Assembly: GCF_015694725.1 (NCBI RefSeq)
Contig: NZ_JADQDQ010000001.1
Coordinates: 744,001-808,000 of the forward strand
Reading direction: 5' to 3'
Length of the DNA: 64,000 nt
Origin: Hymenobacter jeongseonensis
GTDB lineage: Bacteria > Bacteroidota > Bacteroidia > Cytophagales > Hymenobacteraceae
A program made the position numbers and the translations under genes. This document shows, piece after piece, positions 27,049 through 35,144 of the stretch (its first letter is position 1; every line of letters begins with the position of its first letter). The notes beneath the pieces are model-generated. The model saw only the letters and a program-made list of their open reading frames with translations. It was not told the DNA's origin and searched no databases.

Positions 27049-28089
27049 CTAGCGGGCAGAAGGCGGAGCAGAAGAAGCAGCGGCTTCTGATGAGCCATGC
27101 AGTATCTTTTTCAAATTGACTAAGAACAAAACCACTGCCAGCGCCGAAGCTGGAAAAAACAGGAATCCGCCTACTACTATAAACCCATCACCTATTAATA
27201 GTATAAACTGCACAAAAAGATAGGTGGCCACAAAGTAGGCGTAGACTGCCGCCAGCACTAGAAACCAATAGGAATGCGTGCGCCGCGCGTACCAGAACAA
27301 CCCGGCACATAGTCCCAGCATCAACAGCGCCGTTCCGGTTCCGACCAGTAGCCGCTCGTGCAAAACGCCGTCTAAGAGCACCGTGCTCAACGAAGCCAAC
27401 GCCAGATTGCTGCCCAGCAGCAGGTACGTGAAGGCAAAATGCGCCTTGCGTCCTTGGTGTTCTGAGTAGAAACCCGCCGCCATCAGCGCCAAACCGAGGG
27501 CAATGGCTGCGGTGCGAATGCTATCCGTCCAGAAGCTGTTTTCCGTGAGAACCGACAAGGGCGCTACCGTGAGGCCCACCCACGACGCCAGCGCCGTAAT
27601 GCCCATGGCCAGCACCCCGCGATGGTCGAACCAGTAGGCCAGGGGCAGGAAAACCAAGGCCGGCACTGCCGTAGCCAAGCCGTAGCGGTTGCCAAAAAGC
27701 CCATATTGGTACTGCAAGTAGCCTTCCAGTACCACAAACAGCAGGCAGCTTAGCAGCAGTAGGTAATCGGCGCCGATGGAGGTTTTGGGCGCCATGCCCC
27801 AAGTAAACGGCGCGCGGTGCCGCACCGCATAGGCAAAGCATGCAGCCATCAGTGCCGTGATAAATGCGATGATGATGCCGTGCCCAATGCTGTCGATGTG
27901 CTGGTAAACGAGCACGCCCAAGCCGCCAGCCAGCAGCGTTATGCCCAGGTAGAGCAGCGCTCGCAACTCATAATGCACCGAAAACGGGCGTTTTGCATCG
28001 GCGGCAATGGCGGCGACTTGCTCGGGGAGCAGCAGGCCGCGCGCCGCCAAATCGGCGAGGTGATGGTCGGGGGGCGGAGGATATGGCAT
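27049..28089 (-). CDS. DUF2157 domain membrane protein
   Basis: A 346-residue protein with a short soluble N-terminus (HHLADLAARGLLLPEQVAAI, the helical start seen in DUF2157) and then about ten membrane segments starting at LLYLGITLLAGGLGVLVYQH. A charged loop at the C-terminus ends in Ser/Ala-rich sequence. Function of the family is unknown. It is the first gene of a two-gene unit with the membrane protein that follows after a two-base gap. Confidence 0.78.
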   Translation of the reverse strand: MPYPPPPDHHLADLAARGLLLPEQVAAIAADAKRPFSVHYELRALLYLGITLLAGGLGVLVYQHIDSIGHGIIIAFITALMAACFAYAVRHRAPFTWGMAPKTSIGADYLLLLSCLLFVVLEGYLQYQYGLFGNRYGLATAVPALVFLPLAYWFDHRGVLAMGITALASWVGLTVAPLSVLTENSFWTDSIRTAAIALGLALMAAGFYSEHQGRKAHFAFTYLLLGSNLALASLSTVLLDGVLHERLLVGTGTALLMLGLCAGLFWYARRTHSYWFLVLAAVYAYFVATYLFVQFILLIGDGFIVVGGFLFFPASALAVVLFLVNLKKILHGSSEAAASSAPPSAR

Positions 28090-28334
28090 AGGGCAGACGT
28101 GAGCTTATCGGCTCCAGCGCAAGTACGGCAATTCCCTAATCAGTAGCATAAGGGCATTTGACTATTGAGGTATGTGGCCCGAACGGTGGCGAATGTGTCT
28201 GAACATCAATGTCTAATTCCAGAGCCGACTATCAAATGAATAAGCAGTGCATTCCCTGACAACTCCGAAAGCCAATTCAAATCGGCTATTTTTCGCCCTG
28301 CTTCGTAAGGCGAAGCATCCACCGCTTTGCTATT

Positions 28335-29003
28335 ATGGCTGACATCAACATTCAACGTAAAAAAACGGCACCTAGTCCTTGGATTCTGGTGCTGCTCGCC
28401 GCCGCTGTGCTGGCCATCGCCGCTTACTTCTTTCTGCGCCAGGAGCCTGCCGATGAGCCCATCCCGGCCAACACGACGGGCATAGAAGCCACTTCGGCTG
28501 ACTCCATTTCCGTCGATTCGCTGCGTGCCGCCACGCCCCTGGGCGACCCTGCTACGGGGGCGGCCGACTCGGTAGGCCTCACGCAGGACGCCACCGACTA
28601 CAGCCCCGCCACGTTGGCCGCGCAGGCCGCCACCGACCCCAGCGCCCCCAACTATGCTCTGAATGGCTTGCAAAAACTGGCCGGCATCCTGGTAGCCCTC
28701 ACCGACCGTACCGAATTCCGCGACCCCGCCGTGATGGAGCAGCGCGACAACCTGACCAGCGCCACCAACCGCCTCGGCGAAGCCAACGCCAGCCTGCGGC
28801 CGGGTTTTGTGGCCGCTGCCGGCCTCATCCGGACCATGCAGCAAAAAGCCTACCCCGAGTTGGAGGGAGCCGCCAACGACCTGGTGCGCCTGGCCGCCGA
28901 GCTGTCGGGCCGTAGCGCCACGGCCGCCGAGCAGCAGCAAAACAAACAATTCCTGACCCAGGCCGCCGCCGCCGTGCGCGTGCTGAGCGAGCCCGCTCAA
29001 TAA
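28335..29003 (+). CDS. Hypothetical single-pass membrane-anchored protein
   Basis: A 222-residue protein I do not recognise. A basic N-terminus (MADINIQRKKTAPSP) precedes one membrane helix (WILVLLAAAVLAIAAYFFL, about residues 16-34), so the remainder should face the periplasm. Residues 40-105 are Ala/Asp/Ser/Thr-rich and probably unfolded; residues 110-222 are helical with many Ala, Glu and Gln (LAAELSGRSATAAEQQQNKQ). The G+C content is higher than that of the flanking lipoprotein gene. The PRC-barrel gene follows after 21 bases and may share its transcript. Confidence 0.65.
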   Translation: MADINIQRKKTAPSPWILVLLAAAVLAIAAYFFLRQEPADEPIPANTTGIEATSADSISVDSLRAATPLGDPATGAADSVGLTQDATDYSPATLAAQAATDPSAPNYALNGLQKLAGILVALTDRTEFRDPAVMEQRDNLTSATNRLGEANASLRPGFVAAAGLIRTMQQKAYPELEGAANDLVRLAAELSGRSATAAEQQQNKQFLTQAAAAVRVLSEPAQ

Positions 29004-29024
29004 CCCCCTCAACTGCAAGAAACC

Positions 29025-29474
29025 ATGGCAACCCCCGTGCTGCGCCGTCTGCGCGATTTAACCGATTTTGAAGTGGCCGATGGCAACCCCGACGTGCGCG
29101 GCTGGGCCGTGCGCGGCGGCGATGGCCGCGCATTGGGCACGGTGTACGAACTGATAGTAGAGCCCGAAGCCTTGAAAGTGCGCTATCTGGACGTGGAGCT
29201 GGATGCCCGCTTCCAACGCGGCCCGCACGAGAACCACATCCTACTACCCATCGGCGTGGCCTCGCTCGATGCCGACGACGACAACGTCTTCGTGCCCGCC
29301 CTGAATGCTGAAACGGTGTTGCAGTACCCACCTTACAGTGAAATTCAAATCACCCGCGACTACGAGGAAGCCATGCTGCGGGCGCTCGGGCTGGATGCTG
29401 GAACTGCCGGTGCCCAGTTCTACGAGCGGGATTCCTACGATGCCGGAGCGTTTTACCGGCGCGGGCATCAATAG
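29025..29474 (+). CDS. PRC-barrel domain protein
   Basis: A 149-residue soluble protein. Residues 8-90 contain a PRC-barrel-like fold (LTDFEVADGNPDVRGWAVRG, GTVYELIVEPEALKVRYLDV), as found in photosynthetic reaction-centre H subunits and RimM and in many stress proteins. The C-terminal part is acidic and tyrosine-rich (QFYERDSYDAGAFYRRG). The ligand or partner is unknown. It is 21 bases after the membrane-anchored protein gene on the same strand. Confidence 0.78.
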   Translation: MATPVLRRLRDLTDFEVADGNPDVRGWAVRGGDGRALGTVYELIVEPEALKVRYLDVELDARFQRGPHENHILLPIGVASLDADDDNVFVPALNAETVLQYPPYSEIQITRDYEEAMLRALGLDAGTAGAQFYERDSYDAGAFYRRGHQ

Positions 29475-29516
29475 CACACCACGCCACTCCTTGTAAGCCA
29501 AGCCGCTCTACGTATT

Positions 29517-30254
29517 ATGAAACAACTTCTACTACTGAGCTGCAGCGCTGGTGTCCTGAGCGGATGCGCCGTTACGCTTGCCCCGCATACGCCCTACATA
29601 CCCGTTATTCGTGACAAGGGCCAAACCGAGCTTGCCGTTGCCACGGGAGTCAATGGGAGTGAGCTGAAGGGCGGCTATCAGCTCACCGATAAACTGCTGG
29701 TGCATGCTGCTTTGCTCGATTTTGGGCAATCCAGAAGAACAAATAAATTCCGTTCTGCAGACCTTGGGCTGGGGTATTACTACAATTCTCCCAACGGATT
29801 TTGGCGGTTGGGAATGCATGGAGGTGCCGCCTATGGTGGCGGTACTTCAAATGGTTCGGAGGAGTTTGAAAACCTAAGTCCAACGCCGGGCTCACACTAT
29901 AAGGTGCGTTACACTTATGGCTACCTCCAGCCCACTATTATCCACTTGCAAGGCAATCAGGTGTGGGGCGTAGGGCTACGGGTGGCCCGGGCCTACTACC
30001 ATCGTTTCGCACAGCTACGGGCCGACACTTTGGGCGGCCCCCTTGCTACCGTAAACTACCAAGGCCGCCAAGCCGCTTTTGTGCAGCTAGCTTTTCAGTA
30101 CAGCTACCAGGTGATGCCTTGGTTGAGTGCTTCGACTTCTTTCGGCGTCCAAGGTTTCCTAAATAAACCGCAGGCAATTGGGGACATGAACCCGTTTATC
30201 GGGCAAGTAGGGTTACACTTCACCATCAACAAGCGAAGCATTACCCAACCTTAA
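29517..30254 (+). CDS. Outer-membrane-type lipoprotein, function unknown
   Basis: A 245-residue exported protein with a lipoprotein signal, lipobox VLSGC at about residues 13-17 (MKQLLLLSCSAGVLSGC). The mature part consists of amphipathic strands (GQTELAVATGVNGSELKGGY, SADLGLGYYYNSPNGFWRLG, AAFVQLAFQYSYQVMPWLSA, FIGQVGLHFTINKRS) that look like a small beta-barrel. The A+T content is higher than in the two genes upstream. It converges with hemH, and the two stop codons overlap by four bases. Confidence 0.72.
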   Translation: MKQLLLLSCSAGVLSGCAVTLAPHTPYIPVIRDKGQTELAVATGVNGSELKGGYQLTDKLLVHAALLDFGQSRRTNKFRSADLGLGYYYNSPNGFWRLGMHGGAAYGGGTSNGSEEFENLSPTPGSHYKVRYTYGYLQPTIIHLQGNQVWGVGLRVARAYYHRFAQLRADTLGGPLATVNYQGRQAAFVQLAFQYSYQVMPWLSASTSFGVQGFLNKPQAIGDMNPFIGQVGLHFTINKRSITQP

Positions 30255-31294
30255 TTCCGCCGAATCATTGCCGTCACGGCGTCCACCCACATGGGTTCGG
30301 AGTTCAGCGACGGCACCAGCTGCCAATGCTCGCCGCCGGCTTCCTCAAATAGCTCCTTGAATTCATCGCCGACTTCAATGGTCGTTTCCAGGCAGTCGGC
30401 CACGAAGGCAGGGCTGAACGCCAACACGTTTTTGATGCCTTTGGCCGGAAACTCCTTTAGCGCGAGGTCGGTGTAGGGCTTCAGCCACGGGTCGCGGCCG
30501 AGGCGGCTCTGGAAAGCCACCGTGTACTGGTCCGGAGTGATGCCCAGGCCTTCGGCCACGCGGCGCGAGGTATCGAAGCATTGGGCGCGGTAGCAGTAGC
30601 GGTTTTTCTCGTTCAGGGTGTCGCAGCAGCTTCCAAACTGGCAGTAGTTGTGGAAGCTGCCCTTGGTGATGTGCCGCTCCGGAATGCCGTGGTAGCTAAA
30701 CACAATGTGGTCGTACTTGTGCTTGGCCATCTCGCGCTTGCCCAGCTCCACAATGGTCCCGATAAAGCCCGGGTCATCCGAGAACGCGCTGATAAAGCTG
30801 ATGCTGGGCACAATCCACCACTTGCCCACAATCTCCATCACCTTCTCCTGCACCGAGCCGGTGCTGGCCGAGGCGTACTGCGGAAACAGCGGCAACACGA
30901 TAATGCGGTCCACGGCGGCTTCGCGCAACTCCTCTAGCGCACTGGCAATGCTCGGGTTTTGGTAGCGCATCCCAAACGCCACCACGTATTCCTCGCCCAG
31001 CGCAGCCTGCACCTTTTTCTGCAAATCGAGCCCGTGGAACAGCAGGGGAGAACCCCGCTCGGTCCAGAGCTGCTGGTAGATTTTGGCAGATTTGGGCGCT
31101 CGCAGCGGAATGACAATGCCTTGGAACAGCGGGTAGTGCACCACAGCCGGCAGGTTGTCAATCACCCGCACATCGGTCAGGAATTCGTTGAGGTAGCGAC
31201 GCACGTCCGGCGTTTTGGGCGAATCGGGCGTGCCAAGATTAACGAGCAAAACGCCGATGCGGCGGGCGGGAGTAGCAGGAGCAGAAGAATTCAT
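30251..31294 (-). CDS. hemH: Ferrochelatase
   Basis: Inserts iron into protoporphyrin IX, or into coproporphyrin III in some lineages, for heme. The 347-residue protein has the family start RIGVLLVNLGTPDSPKTPDV, PLLFHGLDLQKKVQ, and the active-site segment DHIVFSYHGIPERHI with the metal-handling His. A cysteine-rich stretch follows (NYCQFGSCCDTLNEKNRYCY, then RAQCFDTS), which may bind a metal or Fe-S cluster. The closing block is NVLAFSPAFVADCLETTIEV. Its stop overlaps the convergent lipoprotein gene. No other heme genes are in the window. Confidence 0.95.
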   Translation of the reverse strand: MNSSAPATPARRIGVLLVNLGTPDSPKTPDVRRYLNEFLTDVRVIDNLPAVVHYPLFQGIVIPLRAPKSAKIYQQLWTERGSPLLFHGLDLQKKVQAALGEEYVVAFGMRYQNPSIASALEELREAAVDRIIVLPLFPQYASASTGSVQEKVMEIVGKWWIVPSISFISAFSDDPGFIGTIVELGKREMAKHKYDHIVFSYHGIPERHITKGSFHNYCQFGSCCDTLNEKNRYCYRAQCFDTSRRVAEGLGITPDQYTVAFQSRLGRDPWLKPYTDLALKEFPAKGIKNVLAFSPAFVADCLETTIEVGDEFKELFEEAGGEHWQLVPSLNSEPMWVDAVTAMIRRN

Positions 31295-31299
31295 TAACG

Positions 31300-31307
31300 C
31301 AAAGGTC
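31300..31307 (-). promoter_or_regulatory. Candidate -7 box immediately before hemH
   Basis: Minus-strand GACCTTTG differs from TANNTTTG only at the first conserved base and ends five bases before the hemH ATG, the same geometry as the mazG box. Weak evidence on its own. Confidence 0.3.
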
Positions 31308-31550
31308 TAAAGCAAGGGGCAGACTCTGGAAGGGAATTGATAAAGTACCCCACCCGTTAGCCAGCTCGGCAAGCAAACAGCCACTTGCAGCCCTGAGTTT
31401 GAGAGGTTATCCGAAAAAGGAATGTTCAACTCTGCGTGCAGGTAGCTTCCCGGGTTTTCAGCAGCCCAAACCCGCCGGCGCAGCGTAGCATTGCCCGCCC
31501 TCCGGAAAGGGTTATTGTGGGGCACCGTAGCTTTTGCCCTCCAAATTTCG

Positions 31551-31558
31551 TACCTTTG
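31551..31558 (+). promoter_or_regulatory. Predicted -7 box of era
   Basis: TACCTTTG, an exact TANNTTTG match, lies 27 bases before the GTG start of era. No clear TTTG is found at the expected -33 distance. Confidence 0.5.
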
Positions 31559-31585
31559 CGGCCCTGATTATCAAACCCATCCATC

Positions 31586-32482
31586 GTGAACCCCGAAACT
31601 AAACCCCACCGCGCCGGCTTCGTGAGCATCATTGGCAAGCCCAATGTGGGCAAGTCCACGCTCATGAACGCGCTGGTGGGCGAGCGGCTCAGCATCGTCA
31701 CCAGCAAGGCCCAAACCACCCGCCACCGCATTCTCGGAATTCTCAACGGCGAAGATTTTCAGCTGATTTACTCCGACACGCCCGGCATCATTCAGCCCAA
31801 ATACGAGCTGCACAACGCCATGATGTCGTTCGTGTACTCGTCCTTGGAAGACGCCGACGTGGTGCTCTTCGTGACCGATATCTACGAGAAGCACGACGAG
31901 GAGCCGGTGGTTGAGCGCCTGCGCAAAATGGTGGACACGCCCATCATTCTCCTGGTCAACAAAATCGACCAGGCCGACCAGGCCGAGGTCGAAGCCAAGC
32001 TGGCTTATTGGAGAGAGCAGCTCCCGAACGCCGCCGAGGTGCTGCCCATCTCCGCCCTCAACGCCTTCGGTACCGACGGCGTGCTGGCCATGGTGCTCGA
32101 GCGCCTGCCCATCCACCCCGGCTACTACGCCAAAGACGAGCTAACCGACAAACCCGAGCGCTTCTTTGCCGCTGAAATGGTGCGCGAGAAAATCTTCAAG
32201 CTTTATAAAAAGGAGATTCCCTACAGCTGCGAGGTCGTTATTGAAGAGTTTAAGGAAGAGGAAACCATTATCCGCATCCGCGGCATTATCTACGTGGAGC
32301 GCAACAGCCAAAAGGGCATCATCATTGGCCAGGGCGGCGAGGCACTGAAAAAAGTCGGCACTTGGGCCCGCGAGGAAATGGAGAAATTCTTCCAGAAAAA
32401 GGTGTTCCTGGAGCTCTACGTTAAAGTCAACGAAAACTGGCGCACCGACCCCAAAGCGCTGAGCCGCTTCGGCTACCAATAA
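31586..32482 (+). CDS. era: GTPase Era
   Basis: An essential GTPase that binds the 3' end of 16S rRNA during small-subunit assembly. The 298-residue protein starts at GTG 31586 (NPETKPHRAGFVSIIGKPNV). G motifs: GKPNVGKST, the switch-I Thr in KAQTTRHRI, DTPG, and NKID. The C-terminal KH domain has the GQGGEALKKVGTWAREEMEK motif. A palindromic repeat and then der follow, so the two GTPase genes may be independently transcribed. Confidence 0.97.
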   Translation: MNPETKPHRAGFVSIIGKPNVGKSTLMNALVGERLSIVTSKAQTTRHRILGILNGEDFQLIYSDTPGIIQPKYELHNAMMSFVYSSLEDADVVLFVTDIYEKHDEEPVVERLRKMVDTPIILLVNKIDQADQAEVEAKLAYWREQLPNAAEVLPISALNAFGTDGVLAMVLERLPIHPGYYAKDELTDKPERFFAAEMVREKIFKLYKKEIPYSCEVVIEEFKEEETIIRIRGIIYVERNSQKGIIIGQGGEALKKVGTWAREEMEKFFQKKVFLELYVKVNENWRTDPKALSRFGYQ

Positions 32483-32483
32483 A

Positions 32484-32550
32484 GTAGCGCGGACTTTTAG
32501 TCCGCGAACCAACAAGTACTTCTACTCGCGGACTAAAAGTCCACGCTACA
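32484..32550. repeat. REP-like double palindrome between era and der
   Basis: GTAGCGCGGACTTTTAGTCC (32484-32503) is repeated inverted as GGACTAAAAGTCCACGCTAC (32530-32549), 17 of 20 or more bases matching in each comparison. Each arm is itself a small palindrome (CGCGGACT/AGTCCGCG), so the DNA can fold as two small hairpins or one long one. It begins two bases after the era stop. It looks like a dispersed intergenic repeat and might also act as a transcription stop for era. Confidence 0.75.
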
Positions 32551-32629
32551 TTATTTCCGACCATCTTTTATTTAAATAACCCCGGGCACTGCCGAATCTA
32601 GGTCGGGTCGGCGGCTGGGGCCACACAAC

Positions 32630-33958
32630 ATGTCAAAGCAAAACACCATCGCCATCGTGGGGCGGCCCAATGTGGGCAAATCCACGCTATTCAACCGCCT
32701 CGTGGGCCAGCGCAAGGCCATCATGGACAACGAGAGCGGCGTTACCCGCGACCGCCACTACGGCTACGGCGACTGGATTGGCAAGAACTTCACCGTGATT
32801 GATACCGGTGGCTACGTTCACAATTCGGAAGACATCTTCGAAGGCGAAATCAACAAGCAGGTAAAGCTGGCCATTGAAGAGGCCGACGTTGTCCTCTTCA
32901 TGGTGGACGCCGAAGCCGGCGTGCATGGCCTCGACGAGGAGTTTGCGCACGTATTGCGCCGCTACATGGGCAAAAAGCCCATTTACATGGTGGCCAACAA
33001 GGCCGACACCAACCTGCGCGCCAACGGCGTGGGCGAGTTTTACTCGCTGGGCCTGGGCGATGACGAAATCTTCGCCATCAGCAGCCAGAACGGCCACGGC
33101 ACCGGCGAATTGCTCGACGCCGTGGTGAGCCACTTCGACGAGCCCGGCGTGGAAGAGCCGGAGTCGGAAATCCCGCGCATCGCCGTGGTGGGCCGCCCCA
33201 ACGTGGGCAAGTCCAGCCTGGTGAACCTGCTGTTGGGTGAAGACCGCAGCATTGTAACGGACATTGCCGGCACCACCCGCGACTCCATTTCCGCTCGCTA
33301 CAACGCCTTCGGCAACGAGTTTATCCTAGTCGACACGGCCGGTTTGCGCCGCAAGGCCAAGGTGAGCGAGGACATCGAATTCTACGCCAACATGCGCAGC
33401 CTGCGCGCGCTGGAAGAGTGCGACGTCTGCATCGTGATGCTCGACGCCAGCCGCGGCATCGAGGCCCAGGACGTGAACATCATCACCCTGGCCGACAAAA
33501 ACCGCAAAGGCATTGTCATCCTGGTGAATAAGTGGGACTTGGTGGAGGACAAACAGACCAATACTGCCAAGGACTTCGAGGCAAAAATCATGGAAAAGAT
33601 TGCGCCCATTGCGTACATCCCCGTCATTTTCATCTCGGTGCTCAACAAGCAGCGGGTGCACAAGGCCATCGAAACGGCCATTGAAGTGTACCACAACAAG
33701 CGCCGCAAAATCCCAACCTCGCAGCTGAACGACATCATGCTGAAGGAGATTGAGAAGTACGGCCCGCCCGCGCTCAAAGGCAAGATGATTCGCATCAAGT
33801 ACGCCACGCAGCTGCCCACGCACAACCCGGTGTTTGCCTTCTTCTGCAACCTGCCGCAGTATGTGCAAGCCAACTACACGCGCTACCTCGAAAACCGGAT
33901 GCGCGAACATTTCGACTTCACGGGCGTGCCGATTGGCATTGTGTTCCGCAAGAAGTAG
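32630..33958 (+). CDS. der: Ribosome biogenesis GTPase Der (EngA)
   Basis: An essential GTPase for large-subunit assembly, recognised by two G domains in one chain. In the 442-residue protein the first has GRPNVGKST near residue 11 and DTGG near 58; the second has GRPNVGKSS near 190, DTAGLRRKAK and NKWDLVED. The C-terminal KH-like domain ends ...YLENRMREHFDFTGVPIGIVFRKK. ATG 32630 gives the usual start (SKQNTIAIVG). Confidence 0.97.
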   Translation: MSKQNTIAIVGRPNVGKSTLFNRLVGQRKAIMDNESGVTRDRHYGYGDWIGKNFTVIDTGGYVHNSEDIFEGEINKQVKLAIEEADVVLFMVDAEAGVHGLDEEFAHVLRRYMGKKPIYMVANKADTNLRANGVGEFYSLGLGDDEIFAISSQNGHGTGELLDAVVSHFDEPGVEEPESEIPRIAVVGRPNVGKSSLVNLLLGEDRSIVTDIAGTTRDSISARYNAFGNEFILVDTAGLRRKAKVSEDIEFYANMRSLRALEECDVCIVMLDASRGIEAQDVNIITLADKNRKGIVILVNKWDLVEDKQTNTAKDFEAKIMEKIAPIAYIPVIFISVLNKQRVHKAIETAIEVYHNKRRKIPTSQLNDIMLKEIEKYGPPALKGKMIRIKYATQLPTHNPVFAFFCNLPQYVQANYTRYLENRMREHFDFTGVPIGIVFRKK

Positions 33959-34131
33959 GGCGTTGTGGCAACTGGAGCACCGCTCCGTTCCCACTACCTC
34001 ACGAAAAAAAAGTTTATACCGGTGGGTTACCTTCTTTCGGTTGAGGTATAAAGCCTCGAATTTGACGATTCGCTTCGTGCTTACCGTTGATTAAAACTGA
34101 ATTTCAACCCCACACTTAACACAACATCAAG

Positions 34132-34383
34132 ATGAAAAAAGTATTGTTCCTCGCCCTGGCTGCTGCTTCCTTCTCGTTCACCGCTTGCGAAAGCAAGAAA
34201 GAGGAGGCTGTTGAGCAGTCTGCTGACAACGTAGAAGCAGCTGGCGAAGCCAAAGCTGACGCTATGGAGAACCAGGCTGATGCCGTTCGTGACTCGGCTG
34301 ACGCTAAGGCTGACGTAATGGAAGACAACGCCGACAAAATGGCTCCTGCTACCGAGACTCCTGCTGAAGAAGTTAAGAAGTAA
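34132..34383 (+). CDS. Small acidic lipoprotein
   Basis: An 83-residue protein with a lipoprotein signal (MKKVLFLALAAASFSFTAC; lipobox Cys at about residue 19). The mature 64 residues are almost all Ala, Glu, Asp, Lys and Asn in repeats spaced by about seven residues (SADNVEAAGEAKADAMENQA, DAVRDSADAKADVMEDNADK), which suggests a helix or coiled coil reminiscent of small envelope spacers such as Lpp, although no such relationship is established. A strong terminator follows directly, so it is probably monocistronic. Function unknown. Confidence 0.78.
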   Translation: MKKVLFLALAAASFSFTACESKKEEAVEQSADNVEAAGEAKADAMENQADAVRDSADAKADVMEDNADKMAPATETPAEEVKK

Positions 34384-34398
34384 TTCTTAGCCCATCAC

Positions 34399-34434
34399 AA
34401 AAAAAGCCCCGCCGGAAACGGTGGGGCTTTTTTT
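34399..34434. terminator. Bidirectional terminator after the small lipoprotein gene
   Basis: AAAAAAAGCCCCGCC pairs with GGTGGGGCTTTTTTT around GGAAAC, with A and T tracts on both sides; one G-T pair is included. It serves the lipoprotein gene and the converging gene on the minus strand. Confidence 0.9.
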
Positions 34435-34440
34435 GTGTCC

Positions 34441-35025
34441 TTATAGTGTGGTTTCGGGTGCGCCCAGCCGGCGGTTGAGCAGCCCGTCCACTACTTCGAA
34501 GAGGCGGCGCGGCTCGTAGGTGCGCCACGGCAAGTCGTCGAGCTGGCCGCCGAAGTTGACGTAGTTGTCGACGTTGTATTGCTTCATTTCGCGCTGCACG
34601 TGCTCCTGGAAATTGACGCCGGCAATCCAGCCGTCTTCCACGTCCTCAAACCATTCCTCGTAATAGTCGTCGTCGGAACCGTGGAAGTTAAATACGTTTT
34701 CGCCCACCAGAATAAACTTGCGAACGCCTTCATGCACAAGCACATCAACGATGTTGCGCTTCAGCTCCATTATGTCGTTTTCGATGGCATCGTTCCACTC
34801 CCCGATAAATTCGAGCACGGCAATGCCGTCTTCGTAATCCACAAACAGGATTTTCAGGAATAAGGTGTCCGAGCCCAGGCTATCCCATTGGGGGTGAATG
34901 TAGTAGCCGTAAATCGTGTTGGTATAAGCTTCCAGGCTGTTTTCCGCCTCGAAGAGCGGCGAGCGCGGGTCTTCGGAGGCAGAATACTGGTCAATCCAGT
35001 TGTAATGAGGCTCGATGGTGTGCAT
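34441..35025 (-). CDS. Conserved hypothetical acidic protein of Cytophagales
   Basis: A 194-residue soluble protein with no signal or membrane segment. It is strongly acidic (DDDYYEEWFEDVEDGW) and rich in aromatic residues. I recall homologues in Cytophagales that begin MHTIEPHY, so ATG 35025 is chosen over a GTG start at 35061 that would add twelve residues. The pattern FLKILFVDYEDGIAVLEFIG and RKFILVGENVFNFHGSDDDY suggests alternating strands and helices. No function is known to me. It is next to murQ on the same strand but separated by about 120 bases. Confidence 0.75.
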   Translation of the reverse strand: MHTIEPHYNWIDQYSASEDPRSPLFEAENSLEAYTNTIYGYYIHPQWDSLGSDTLFLKILFVDYEDGIAVLEFIGEWNDAIENDIMELKRNIVDVLVHEGVRKFILVGENVFNFHGSDDDYYEEWFEDVEDGWIAGVNFQEHVQREMKQYNVDNYVNFGGQLDDLPWRTYEPRRLFEVVDGLLNRRLGAPETTL

Positions 35026-35144
35026 AAGGCGGCAGAAGGCGTTTGGATAAGAACGCACCACGGCGCGCTCTGTTTCGAACCCAACAACAAAAATGGTTGG
35101 ACTTCTTTAACGCCGAATAGGCCGTAGCACGTTCCTGCCCGGGG

